Shown here piece after piece: positions 16,401 to 30,325 of a DNA stretch of 64,000 nucleotides. The notes beneath the pieces were generated by a model. The model was not told where the DNA came from. It searched no databases and was given only the letters and a program-made list of their open reading frames with translations. The DNA is from Xylocopa sonorina (lineage: Eukaryota > Arthropoda > Insecta > Hymenoptera > Apidae). The position numbers and the translations under genes were made by a program. The DNA is taken from NCBI RefSeq assembly GCF_050948175.1, contig NW_027490173.1, positions 496,001-560,000 of the forward strand, given 5' to 3'. Each line of letters starts with the position of its first letter. Position 1 is the first letter of the stretch.

Positions 16401-19400
16401 TGAGACATAGAAATGAGATGCGATATCGCGTTTTAAGAATCATAAGAACTCTATTGCTACGATAGGTAGACATCTGCAAACGCTATTTCCTTGCAAGGAA
16501 GGGTCGCATTTACATTCATTTGAAGTGTAGACGAGGAATATATAACACTTCGCAAATCATATTATATCTTACCATGAAACATAGAAATGAGATCCGATAT
16601 CGCGTTTTAAGAATTATAAGAACTCTATTGCTACGATACGTAGACATCTGCAAACGCTATTTCCTTGCAAGGAAGTGTCGCATTTACATTCATTTGAAGT
16701 GTAGACGAGGAATACATGACACTTCGCAAATCATATTATATCTTACTATGAAACATAGAAATGAGATGCGATATCGCGTTTTAACAAGCATTAGAACACT
16801 ATTGCTGCGATAGGTAGACATTTGCAAACGCTATTTCGTTGCAAGGAAGTGTCGCATTTACATTCATTTGAATCGTAGACGAGGAATGCATAACACTTCG
16901 CAATGAATATTATATCTTATCATGAAACACAGATATGAGATGCAATATCTCGTTTTAAGAAGCATTTGAACTCTATTGCTTCGATACGTAGACATCTGCA
17001 GACGCTATTTCCTAGCGAGGAAGTGTGGCATTCACATTCATTTGAAGTGTAGACGAGGAATACATAACACTTCGCAAATCATATTATATCTTACCATGAA
17101 ACATAGAAATGAGATACGATATCGCGTTTTAAGAAGCATTAGAACACTATTGCTACGATAGGTAGACATTTGCAAACGCTATTTCCTTGCAAGGAAGTGT
17201 CGCATTTACATTCATTTGAATCGTAGACAAGGAATGCATAACACTTCGCAATGTATATCATATCTTATCATGAAACATAGATATGAGATGCGATATCGCG
17301 TTTTAAGAAGCATTAGAACCATATTGCTACGATAGGCAGACATTTGCAAACGCTATTTCCTTGCAAGGAAGTGTCGCATTTACATTCATTTGAATCGTAG
17401 ACGAGGAATGCATAACACTTCGCAATGAATATTATATCTGATCATGAAACATAGATATGAGATGCAATATCTCGTTTTAAGAAGCATTTGAACTCTATTG
17501 CTTCGATACGTAGACATCTGCAAACGCTATTTCCTTGCAAGGAAGTGTCACATTTACATTTATTTGAATCGTAGACGAGGAATGCATAACACTTCGCACA
17601 TCATATTATATCTGATCATGAAACATAGATATGAGATGCAATATTTCGTTTTAAGAAGCATTTGAACTCTATTGCTTCGATACGTAGACATCTGCAAACG
17701 CTATTTCCTTGCAAGGAAGTGTCGCATTTACATTCATTTGATGTGTAGACGAGGAATACATAACACTTCGCAAATCATATTATATCTTACTATGAAACAT
17801 AGAAGTGAGATTCGATATCGCGTTCTAAGAAGCCTTAGAACACTCCTGCTACGATAGGTAGACATTTGCAAACGCTATTTCCTTGCAAGGAAGTGTCGCA
17901 TTTACATTCATTTGAAGTGTAGACGAGGAATACATAACACTTCGCAAATCATATTATATCTTACTATGAAACATAGAAATGAGATGCGATATCGCGTTTA
18001 AAGAATCATATGAACTCTATTCCTACGATACGCAGACATCCGCAAACGCTATTTCCTTGCAAGGAAGTGTCGCATTCACATTCATTTGAAGTGTAGACGA
18101 GGAATACATAACACTTCGCAAATCATATTATATCTTACCATGAAACATAGAAATGAGATGCTACATCGCGTTTTAAGAATCATAAGAACTCCATTTCTAC
18201 GATACGTAGACATCTGCAAACGCTATTTCCTTGCAAGGAAGTGTCGCATTCACATTCATTTGAAGTGTAGACGAGGAATACATGATACTTCGCAAATCAT
18301 ATTATATCTTACCATGAAACATAGAAATGAGATGCGATATCGCGTATTAAGAAGCATTAGAACTCTATTGCTACGATAGGTAGACATCTGCAAACGCTAT
18401 TTCCTTGCAAGGAAGTGTCGCATTTACATTCATTTGAAGTGTAAACGAGGAATACATAACACTTCGCAAATCGTATTATATCTTACCATGAAACATAGAA
18501 ATGAGATGCTATATAGCGTTTTAAGAATCATAAGAACCCTATTGCTACGATACGTAGACATCTGCAAACGCTATTTCCTAGCGAGAAAGTATCGCATTCA
18601 CATTCATTTGAAGTGTAGACGAGGAATATCTAACACTTCGCAAATCATGTTATATCTTACCATGAAACATAGAAATGAGATGCGATTTCGCGTTTTAACA
18701 AGCATTAGAACTCTACTCCTACGATACGTAGACATCTGCAAACGCTATTTCCTAGCGAGGAAGTGTCGCATTCACATTCATTTGAAGTGTAGACGAGGAA
18801 TACATAACACTTCGCAAATCATATTATATCTTACCATGAAACATAGAAATGAGATGCTATATCGCGTTTTAAGAATCATAAGAACTCTATTGCTACGATA
18901 CGTAGACATCTGCAAACGCTATTTCCTTGCAAGGAAGTGTCGCATTTACATTCATTTGAAGTGTAGACGAGGAATACATAACACTTCGCAAATCATATTA
19001 TATCTTACCATGAAACATAGAAATGAGATGCGATATCGCGTTTTAAGAAGCATTAGAACACTATTGCTACGATAGGTAGACATTTGCAAACGCTATTTCC
19101 TTGCAAGGAAGTGTCGCATTTACATTCGTTTGAATCGTAGACGAGGAATGCATAACACTTCGCAATGAATATTATATCTTATCATGAAACATAGATATGA
19201 GATGCGATATCGCGTTTTAAGAAGCATTAGAACACTATTGATGCGATAGGTAGACATTTGCAAACGCTATTTCCTTGCAAGGAAGTGTCGCATTTACATT
19301 CATTTGAAGTGTAGACGAGGAATACATGACACTTCCCAAATCATATTATATCTTAACAAGAAACATAGAAATGAGATGCGATATCGCGTTCTAAGAAGTT

Positions 19401-19479
19401 TCAAAAATCCATTGCTACGATACGTTGAAATCTGCAAACGCTATTTCCTTGCAAGGAAGTGCCGCATTTACATTCATTT

Positions 19480-21193
19480 GAAGTGTAGACGAGGAATACA
19501 TAACACTTCGCAAATCATATTATATCTTACCATGAAACATAGAAATGAGATGCGATTTCGCGTTTTAAGAAGCATTAGAACTCTACTCCTACGATACGTA
19601 GACATCTGCAAACGCTATTTCCTAGCGAGGAAGTGTCGCATTCACATCCATTTGAAGTGTAGACGAGGAATACATAACACTTCGCAAATCATATTATATC
19701 TTACCATGAAACATAGAAATGAGATGCTATATCTCGTTTTAAGAATCATAAGAACTCTATTGCTACGATACGTAGACATCTGCAAACGCTATTTCCTTGC
19801 AAGGAAGTGTCGCATTTACATTCATTTGAAGTGTAGACGAGGAATACATAACACTTCGCAAATCATACTATATCTTACCATGAAATATAGAAATGAGATG
19901 CGATATCGCGTTTTAAGAATCATAAGAACTCTATTGCTACGATAGGTAGACATCTGCAAACGCTATTTCCTTGCAAGGAAGTGTCGCATTTACATTCATT
20001 TGAAGTGTAGACGAGGAATACATGACACTTCCCAAATCATATTATATCTTAACAAGAAACATAGAAATGAGATGCGATATCGCGTTCTAAGAAGTTTCAG
20101 AAATTCATTGCTACGATACGTAGAAATCTGCAAACGCTATTTCCTTATAAGGAAGTGTCGCATTTACATTCATTTGAAATGTAGACAAGGAATACATATC
20201 ACTTCGCAAATCATATTATACCTTACCATGAAACATAGAAATGAGATGCGATATCGCGTTTTAAGAATCATAAGAACTCTATTGCTATGATACGTAGACA
20301 TCTGCAAACGCTATTTCCTTGCAAGGAAGTGTTGCATTTACTTTCATTTGAATCGTAGACGAGGAATGCATATCACTTCGCAGTGAATATTATATCTTAT
20401 CATGAAACAGAGATAAGAGATGCAATATCTCGTTTTAAGAAGCATTAGAACTCTATTGCTACGATACCTAGACATCTGCAGACGCTATTTCCTAGCGAGG
20501 AAGTGTCGCATTTACATTCATTTGAAGTGTAGACGGGGAATACATAACACTTCGCAAATCATATTATATCTTACCATGAAACATAGAAATGAGATCCGAT
20601 ATCGCGTTTTAAGAATTATAAGAACTCTATTGCTACGATAGGTAGACATTTGCAAACGCTATTTCCTTGCAAGGAAGTGTCGTATTTACATTCATTTGAA
20701 TCGTAGACGAGGAATACATGATACTTCACAAATCATATTATATCTTACCATGAAACATAGAAATGAGTTGCGATATCGGGGTTTTAAGAAGCATTAGAAA
20801 GCTATTGCTACGATACGTAGACATCTGCAAACGCTATTTCCTAGCGGGGAAGTATCGCATTCACATTCATTTGAAGTGTAGACGAAGAATACACGACACT
20901 TCGCAAATCATGTTATATCTTACCATGAGACATAGAAAAAAGATGCGATATCACGTTTCAAGAATCATATGAACTCTATTGCTTCGATACGTAGACATCT
21001 GCGAACGCTATTTCCTTGCAAGGAAGTGTCGCATTTACATTCATTTGAAGTGTAGACGAGGAATACATAACACTTCGCAAATCATATTATATCTTACTAT
21101 GAAACATAGAAATGAGATGCGATATCGCGTTTTAAGAAGCATTAGAACACTATTGCTACGATAGGTAGACATTTGCAATCGCTATTTCCTTGC
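19480..21193 (+). repeat. Higher-order block 2, copy 1 (offset 2959 bp)
   Basis: Matches 22440-24152 at an offset of 2959 bp (17 monomers plus 1 base). Shared rare variants include GCGATTTCGCG, the CTTATAAGG change in the first palindrome (20155 and 23114) and GATATCGGGG. The match ends where the partner reads AAGTTAGTG instead of AAGGAAGTG. That variant is found at about 21717, which points to a crossover there. Limits are approximate. Confidence 0.85.
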
Positions 21194-22439
21194 AAGGAAG
21201 TGTCGTATTTACATTCATTTGAATCGTAGACGAGGAATGCATAACACTTCGCAATGAACATTATATCTTATCATGAAACATAGATATGAGATGCGATATC
21301 GCGTTTTAACAAGCATTAGAACACTATTGCTGCGATAGGTAGACATATGCAAACGCTATTTCGTTGCAAGGAAGTGTCGCATTTACGTTCATTTGAATCG
21401 TAGACGAGGAATGCATAACACTTCGCAATGAATATTATATCTTATCATGAAACACAGATATGAGATGCAATATCTCGTTTTAAGAAGCATTTGAACTCTA
21501 TTGCTTCGATACGTCGACATCTGCAAACGCTATTTCCTTGCAAGGAAGTGTCGCATTTACATTCATTTGAATCGTAGACGAGGAATGCATAACACTTCGC
21601 AATGAATATTATATCTAATCATGAAACATAGATATGAGATGCAATATCTCGTTTTATGAAGCATTTGAACTCTATTGCTTCGATACGTAGACATCTGCAA
21701 ACTCTATTTCCTTGCAAGTTAGTGTCGCATTTACATTCATTTGAAGTGTAGACGAGGAATTCATAACACTTCGCAAATCATATTATATCTTAACATGAAA
21801 CATAGAAATGAGATGCGATATCGCGTTTTAAGAAGCATTAGAACACTATTGCTACGATAGGTAGACATTTGCAAACGCTATTTCCTTGCAAGGAAGTGTC
21901 GCATTTACATTCGTTTGAATCGTAGACGAGGAATGCATAACACTTCGCAATGAATATTATATCTTATCATGAAACATAGATATGAGATGCGATATCGCGT
22001 TTTAAGAAGCATTAGAACACTATTGCTGCGATAGGTAGACATTTGCAAACGCTATTTCCTTGCAAGGAAGTGTCGCATTTACATTCATTTGAAGTGTAGA
22101 CGAGGAATACATGACACTTCCCAAATCATATTATATCTTAACAAGAAACATAGAAATGAGATGCGATATCGCGTTCTAAGAAGTTTCAGAAATCCATTGC
22201 TACGATACGTTGAAATCTGCAAACGCTATTTCCTTGCAAGGAAGTGTCGCATTTACATTCATTTGAAATGGAGACGAGGAATGCATATCACTTCGCAGTG
22301 AATATTATATCTTATCATGAAACAGAGATAAGAGATGCAATATCTCGTTTTAAGAAGCATTAGAACTCTATTGCTACGATACCTAGACATCTGCAGACGC
22401 TATTTCCTAGCGAGGAAGTGTCGCATTTACATTCATTTG

Positions 22440-24152
22440 ATGTGTAGACGAGGAATACATAACACTTCGCAAATCATATTATATCTTACCATGAAACATA
22501 GAAATGAGATGCGATTTCGCGTTTTAAGAAGCATTAGAACTCTACTCCTACGATACGTAGACATCTGCAAACGCTATTTCCTAGCGAGGAAGTGTCGCAT
22601 TCACATTCATTTGAAGTGTAGACGAGGAATACATAACACTTCGCAAATCATATTATATCTTACCATGAAACATAGAAATGAGATGCTATATCTCGTTTTA
22701 AGAATCATAAGAACTCTATTGCTACGATACGTAGACATCTGCAAACGCTATTTCCTTGCAAGGAAGTGTCGCATTTACATTCATTTGAAGTGTAGACGAG
22801 GAATACATAACACTTCGCAAATTATACTATATCTTACCATGAAATATAGAAATGAGATGCGATATCGCGTTTTAAGAATCATAAGAACTCTATTGCTACG
22901 ATAGGTAGACATCTGCAAACGCTATTTCCTTGCAAGGAAGTGTCGCATTTACATTCATTTGAAGTGTAGACGAGGAATACATGACACTTCCCAAATCATA
23001 TTATATCTTAACAAGAAACATAGAAATGAGATGCGATATCGCGTTCTAAGAAGTTTCAGAAATTCATTGCTACGATACGTAGAAATCTGCAAACGCTATT
23101 TCCTTATAAGGAAGTGTCGCATTTACATTCATTTGAAATGTAGACAAGGAATACATATCACTTCGCAAATCATATTATACCTTACCATGAAACATAGAAA
23201 TGAGATGCGATATCGCGTTTTAAGAATCATAAGAACTCTATTGCTATGATACGTAGACATCTGCAAACGCTATTTCCTTGCAAGGGAGTGTTGCATTTAC
23301 TTTCATTTGAATCGTAGACGAGGAATGCATATCACTTCGCAGTGAATATTATATCTTATCATGAAACAGAGATAAGAGATGCAATATCTCGTTTTAAGAA
23401 GCATTAGAACTCTATTGCTACGATACCTAGACAGCTGCAGACGCTATTTCCTAGCGAGGAAGTGTCGCATTTACATTCATTTGAAGTGTAGACGGGGAAT
23501 ACATAACACTTCGCAAATCATATTATATCTTACCATGAAACATAGAAATGAGATCCGATATCGCGTTTTAAGAATTATAAGAACTCTATTGCTACGATAG
23601 GTAGACATTTGCAAACGCTATTTCCTTGCAAGGAAGTGTCGTATTTACATTCATTTGAATCGTAGACGAGGAATACATGATACTTCACAAATCATATTAT
23701 ATCTTACCATGAAACATAGAAATGAGTTGCGATATCGGGGTTTTAAGAAGCATTAGAAAGCTATTGCTACGATACGTAGACATCTGCAAACGCTATTTCC
23801 TAGCGGGGAAGTATCGCATTCACATTCATTTGAAGTGTAGACGAAGAATACACGACACTTCGCAAATCATGTTATATCTTACCATGAGACATAGAAAAAA
23901 GATGCGATATCACGTTTCAAGAATCATATGAACTCTATTGCTTCGATACGTAGACATCTGCAAACGCTATTTCCTTGCAAGGAAGTGTCGCATTTACATT
24001 CATTTGAAGTGTAGACGAGGAATACATAACACTTCGCAAATCATATTATATCTTACTATGAAACATAGAAATGAGATGCGATATCGCGTTTTAAGAAGCA
24101 TTAGAACACTATTGCTACGATAGGTAGACATTTGCAATCGCTATTTCCTTGC
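22440..24152 (+). repeat. Higher-order block 2, copy 2 (offset 2959 bp)
   Basis: Partner of 19480-21193. It also lies inside the larger block that is repeated at 26190-30325, so the segment exists in three copies here: about 19.5, 22.4 and 26.9 kb. Confidence 0.85.
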
Positions 24153-24559
24153 AAGTTAGTGTCGCATTTACATTCATTTGAAGTGTAGACGAGGAATTCA
24201 TAACACTTCGCAAATCATATTATATCTTAACATGAAACATAGAAATGAGATGCGATATCGCGTTTTAAGAATCATAAGAACTCTATTGCTTCGATACGTA
24301 GACATCTGCAAACGCTATTTCCTTGCAAGGAAGTGTCGCATTTACATTCATTTGAAATGTAGACGAGGAATACATATCACTTCGCAAATCATATTATACC
24401 ATACCATGAAACATTGAAAAGAGATGCGATATCGCGTTTTAAGAATCGTAAGAAATCTATTGCTACGATACGTAGACATCTGCAAACGCAATTTCCTCGC
24501 GAGGAAGTATCGCATTCACATTCATTTGAAATGTAGACGAGAAATACATAACACTTCTA

Positions 24560-25975
24560 AATCATATTACATCTTACCATGAAACATAGAAATGAGATGC
24601 GATATCGCGTTTTAAGAATCATAAGAACTCTATTGCTTCGATACGTAGACATCTGCAAACGCTATTTCCTTGCAAGGAAGTGTCGCATTTACATTCATTT
24701 GTATCGTAGACGAGGAATGCATAACACTTCGCACATCATATTATATCTTACCATGAAACATAGAAATGAGATGCGATATCGCGTTTTAAGATGCATTAGA
24801 ACTCTATTGCTACGATAGGTAGACATCTGCAAACGCTATTCCCTAGCGAGGAAGTATCGCATTCACGTTCACTTGAAGTGTAGACGAAGAATACACAACA
24901 CTTCGCAAATCATGTTGTATCTTACCATGAATCATAGATATGAGATGCGATATCACGTTTTAAGAATCGCATGAACTCTATTGCTACGATACGTAGACAT
25001 CTGCAAATGCTATTTCCTTGCAAGGAAGTGTCGCATATACATTCATTTGAATCGTAGCCGAGGAATACATAACACTTCGCAATGAATATTATATCTTATC
25101 ATGAAACATAGATATGAGATGCAATATCTCGTCTTAAGAAGCATTTTAACTCTATTGCTTCGATACGTAGACGTCTGCAAACGCTATTTCCTTGCAAGGA
25201 AGTGTCGCATTTACATTCCATTGAAGTGTAGACGAGGAATACATGATACTTCGCAAATCATATTATATCTTACCATGAAACATAGAAATGAGATGCGATA
25301 TCGCGTTTTAAGAATCATAAGAACTCTATTGCTTCGATACGTAGACATCTGCAAACGCTATTTCCTTGCAAGGAAGTGTCGCATTTACATTCATTTGTAT
25401 CGTAGACGAGGAATGCATAACACTTCGCACATCATATTATATCTTACCATGAAACATAGAAATGAGATGCGATATCGCGTTTTAAGATGCATTAGAACTC
25501 TATTGCTACGATAGGTAGACATCTGCAAACGCTATTCCCTAGCGAGGAAGTATCGCATTCACGTTCACTTGAAGTGTAGACGAAGAATACACAACACTTC
25601 GCAAATCATGTTGTATCTTACCATGAATCATAGATATGAGATGCGATATCACGTTTTAAGAATCGTATGAACTCTATTGCTACGATACGTAGACATCTGC
25701 AAATGCTATTTCCTTGCAAGGAAGTGTCGCATATACATTCATTTGAATCGTAGCCGAGGAATACATAACACTTCGCAATGAATATTATATCTTATCATGA
25801 AACATAGATATGAGATGCAATATCTCGTCTTAAGAAGCATTTTAACTCTATTGCTTCGATACGTAGACGTCTGCAAACGCTATTTCCTTGCAAGGAAGTG
25901 TCGCATTTACATTCCATTGAAGTGTAGACGAGGAATACATGATACTTCGCAAATCATATTATATCTTACCATGAA
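24560..25975 (+). repeat. 696-bp tetramer higher-order repeat, two units
   Basis: Two consecutive 696-bp units (4 x 174) that share many private variants, such as CATTTGTATCGTAG, TATTCCCTAGCGAGG, CGTAGCCGAGG and CATTCCATTGAAG. The same pair recurs at about 28911-30325. Confidence 0.88.
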
Positions 25976-26189
25976 ACATAGAAATGATTTGCGATGTCGG
26001 AGTTTTAAGAAGCATTAGAAAGCTATTGCCTCGACACGTAACCATCTGCAAACGCTATTTCCTTGCAAGGAAGTGTCCCATTTACATTCATTTGAAGTGT
26101 AGACGAGGAATACATAACACTTCGCAAATCATGTTACATCTTACCATGAAACGTAGTAATGAAATGCGATATCGCGTTTTAAGAAGCAT

Positions 26190-29100
26190 TAGAACTCTAT
26201 TGCTACGATAGGTAGACATTTGCAAACGCTATTTCCTTGCAAGGAAGTGTCGCATTTACATTCGTTTGAATCGTAGACGAGGAATGCATAACACTTCGCA
26301 ATGAATATTATATCTTATCATGAAACATAGATATGAGATGCGATATCGCGTTTTAAGAAGCATTAGAACACTATTGCTGCGATAGGTAGACATTTGCAAA
26401 CGCTATTTCCTTGCAAGGAAGTGTCGCATTTACATTCATTTGAAGTGTAGACGAGGAATACATGACACTTCCCAAATCATATTATATCTTAACAAGAAAC
26501 ATAGAAATGAGATGCGATATCGCGTTCTAAGAAGTTTCAGAAATCCATTGCTACGATACGTTGAAATCTGCAAACGCTATTTCCTTGCAAGGAAGTGTCG
26601 CATTTACATTCATTTGAAATGGAGACGAGGAATACATATCACTTCGCAAATCATATTATACCTTACCATGAAACATAGAAATGAGATGCGATATCGCGTT
26701 TTAAGAATCATAAGAACTCTATTGCTATGATACGTGGACATCTGCAAACGCTATTTCCTTGCAAGGAAGTGTCGCATTTACTTTCATTTGAATCGTAGAC
26801 GAGGAATGCATATCACTTCGCAGTGAATATTATATCTTATCATGAAACAGAGATAAGAGATGCAATATCTCGTTTTAAGAAGCATTAGAACTCTATTGCT
26901 ACGATACCTAGACATCTGCAGACGCTATTTCCTAGCGAGGAAGTGTCGCATTTACATTCATTTGAAGTGTAGACGAGGAATACATAACACTTCGCAAATC
27001 ATATTATATCTTACCATGAAACATAGAAATGAGATGCGATTTCGCGTTTTAAGAAGCATTAGAACTCTACTCCTACGATACGTAGACATCTGCAAACGCT
27101 ATTTCCTAGCGAGGAAGTGTCGCATTCACATTCATTTGAAGTGTAGACGAGGAATACATAACACTTCGCAAATCATATTATATCTTACCATGAAACATAG
27201 AAATGAGATGCTATATCTCGTTTTAAGAATCATAAGAACTCTATTGCTACGATACGTAGACATCTGCAAACGCTATTTCCTTGCAAGGAAGTGTCGCATT
27301 TACATTCATTTGAAGTGTAGACGAGGAATACATAACACTTCGCAAATCATACTATATCTTACCATGAAATATAGAAATGAGATGCGATATCGCGTTTTAA
27401 GAATCATAAGAACTCTATTGCTACGATAGGTAGACATCTGCAAACGCTATTTCCTTGCAAGGAAGTGTCGCATTTACATTCATTTGAAGTGTAGACGAGG
27501 AATACATGACACTTCCCAAATCATATTATATCTTAACAAGAAACATAGAAATGAGATGCGATATCGCGTTCTAAGAAGTTTCAGAAATTCATTGCTACGA
27601 TACGTAGAAATCTGCAAACGCTATTTCCTTATAAGGAAGTGTCGCATTTACATTCATTTGAAATGTAGACAAGGAATACATATCACTTCGCAAATCATAT
27701 TATACCTTACCATGAAACATAGAAATGAGATGCGATATCGCGTTTTAAGAATCATAAGAACTCTATTGCTATGATACGTAGACATCTGCAAACGCTATTT
27801 CCTTGCAAGGAAGTGTTGCATTTACTTTCATTTGAATCGTAGACGAGGAATGCATATCACTTCGCAGTGAATATTATATCTTATCATGAAACAGAGATAA
27901 GAGATGCAATATCTCGTTTTAAGAAGCATTAGAACTCTATTGCTACGATACCTAGACAGCTGCAGACGCTATTTCCTAGCGAGGAAGTGTCGCATTTACA
28001 TTCATTTGAAGTGTAGACGGGGAATACATAACACTTCGCAAATCATATTATATCTTACCATGAAACATAGAAATGAGATCCGATATCGCGTTTTAAGAAT
28101 TATAAGAACTCTATTGCTACGATAGGTAGACATTTGCAAACGCTATTTCCTTGCAAGGAAGTGTCGTATTTACATTCATTTGAATCGTAGACGAGGAATA
28201 CATGATACTTCACAAATCATATTATATCTTACCATGAAACATAGAAATGAGTTGCGATATCGGGGTTTTAAGAAGCATTAGAAAGCTATTGCTACGATAC
28301 GTAGACATCTGCAAACGCTATTTCCTAGCGGGGAAGTATCGCATTCACATTCATTTGAAGTGTAGACGAAGAATACACGACACTTCGCAAATCATGTTAT
28401 ATCTTACCATGAGACATAGAAAAAAGATGCGATATCACGTTTCAAGAATCATATGAACTCTATTGCTTCGATACGTAGACATCTGCAAACGCTATTTCCT
28501 TGCAAGGAAGTGTCGCATTTACATTCATTTGAAGTGTAGACGAGGAATACATAACACTTCGCAAATCATATTATATCTTACTATGAAACATAGAAATGAG
28601 ATGCGATATCGCGTTTTAAGAAGCATTAGAACACTATTGCTACGATAGGTAGACATTTGCAATCGCTATTTCCTTGCAAGTTAGTGTCGCATTTACATTC
28701 ATTTGAAGTGTAGACGAGGAATTCATAACACTTCGCAAATCATATTATATCTTAACATGAAACATAGAAATGAGATGCGATATCGCGTTTTAAGAATCAT
28801 AAGAACTCTATTGCTTCGATACGTAGACATCTGCAAACGCTATTTCCTTGCAAGGAAGTGTCGCATTTACATTCATTTGAAATGTAGACGAGAAATACAT
28901 AACACTTCTAAATCATATTACATCTTACCATGAAACATAGAAATGAGATGCGATATCGCGTTTTAAGAATCATAAGAACTCTATTGCTTCGATACGTAGA
29001 CATCTGCAAACGCTATTTCCTTGCAAGGAAGTGTCGCATTTACATTCATTTGTATCGTAGACGAGGAATGCATAACACTTCGCACATCATATTATATCTT

Positions 29101-30325
29101 ACCATGAAACATAGAAATGAGATGCGATATCGCGTTTTAAGATGCATTAGAACTCTATTGCTACGATAGGTAGACATCTGCAAACGCTATTCCCTAGCGA
29201 GGAAGTATCGCATTCACGTTCGCTTGAAGTGTAGACGAAGAATACACAACACTTCGCAAATCATGTTGTATCTTACCATGAATCATAGATATGAGATGCG
29301 ATATCACGTTTTAAGAATCGCATGAACTCTATTGCTACGATACGTAGACATCTGCAAATGCTATTTCCTTGCAAGGAAGTGTCGCATATACATTCATTTG
29401 AATCGTAGCCGAGGAATACATAACACTTCGCAATGAATATTATATCTTATCATGAAACATAGATATGAGATGCAATATCTCGTCTTAAGAAGCATTTTAA
29501 CTCTATTGCTTCGATACGTAGACGTCTGCAAACGCCATTTCCTTGCAAGGAAGTGTCGCATTTACATTCCATTGAAGTGTAGACGAGGAATACATGATAC
29601 TTCGCAAATCATATTATATCTTACCATGAAACATAGAAATGAGATGCGATATCGCGTTTTAAGAATCATAAGAACTCTATTGCTTCGATACGTAGACATC
29701 TGCAAACGCTATTTCCTTGCAAGGAAGTGTCGCATTTACATTCATTTGTATCGTAGACGAGGAATGCATAACACTTCGCACATCATATTATATCTTACCA
29801 TGAAACATAGAAATGAGATGCGATATCGCGTTTTAAGATGCATTAGAACTCTATTGCTACGATAGGTAGACATCTGCAAACGCTATTCCCTAGCGAGGAA
29901 GTATCGCATTCACGTTCACTTGAAGTGTAGACGAAGAATACACAACACTTCGCAAATCATGTTGTATCTTACCATGAATCATAGATATGAGATGCGATAT
30001 CACGTTTTAAGAATCGTATGAACTCTATTGCTACGATACGTAGACATCTGCAAATGCTATTTCCTTGCAAGGAAGTGTCGCATATACATTCATTTGAATC
30101 GTAGCCGAGGAATACATAACACTTCGCAATGAATATTATATCTTATCATGAAACATAGATATGAGATGCAATATCTCGTCTTAAGAAGCATTTTAACTCT
30201 ATTGCTTCGATACGTAGACGTCTGCAAACGCTATTTCCTTGCAAGGAAGTGTCGCATTTACCTTCCATTGAAGTGTAGACGAGGAATACATGATACTTCG
30301 CAAATCATATTATATCTTACCATGA
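26190..30325 (+). repeat. Higher-order block 3, copy 2 (offset 4351/4525 bp)
   Basis: Second copy of 21840-25975, with one extra monomer near 26.65-26.82 kb and one monomer missing near 28.88 kb relative to the first copy. It includes the same 696-bp tetramer pair. Confidence 0.85.
28911..30325 (+). repeat. 696-bp tetramer higher-order repeat, second pair
   Basis: Copy of the tetramer pair at 24560-25975. It carries the same private variants and a few new ones, for example a CGCCATTTCC change near 29535. Confidence 0.85.

Larger units (their letters stand above)
21840..25975 (+). repeat. Higher-order block 3, copy 1 (offset 4351/4525 bp)
   Basis: Matches 26190-30325. The offset is 4351 bp at the left, becomes 4525 bp after about 22.26 kb, and returns to 4351 bp after about 24.5 kb. 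Each step is exactly 174 bp, so whole monomers were gained or lost after the duplication. Limits are approximate. Confidence 0.85.

Noticed and set aside
18434..19945. Long apparent proteins of 213-222 residues in the satellite
   Set aside because: They are runs of 174-bp monomers (58 codons each), mostly starting at TTG and ending by single-base variants. No domain, no upstream signals and many sister copies with stops.
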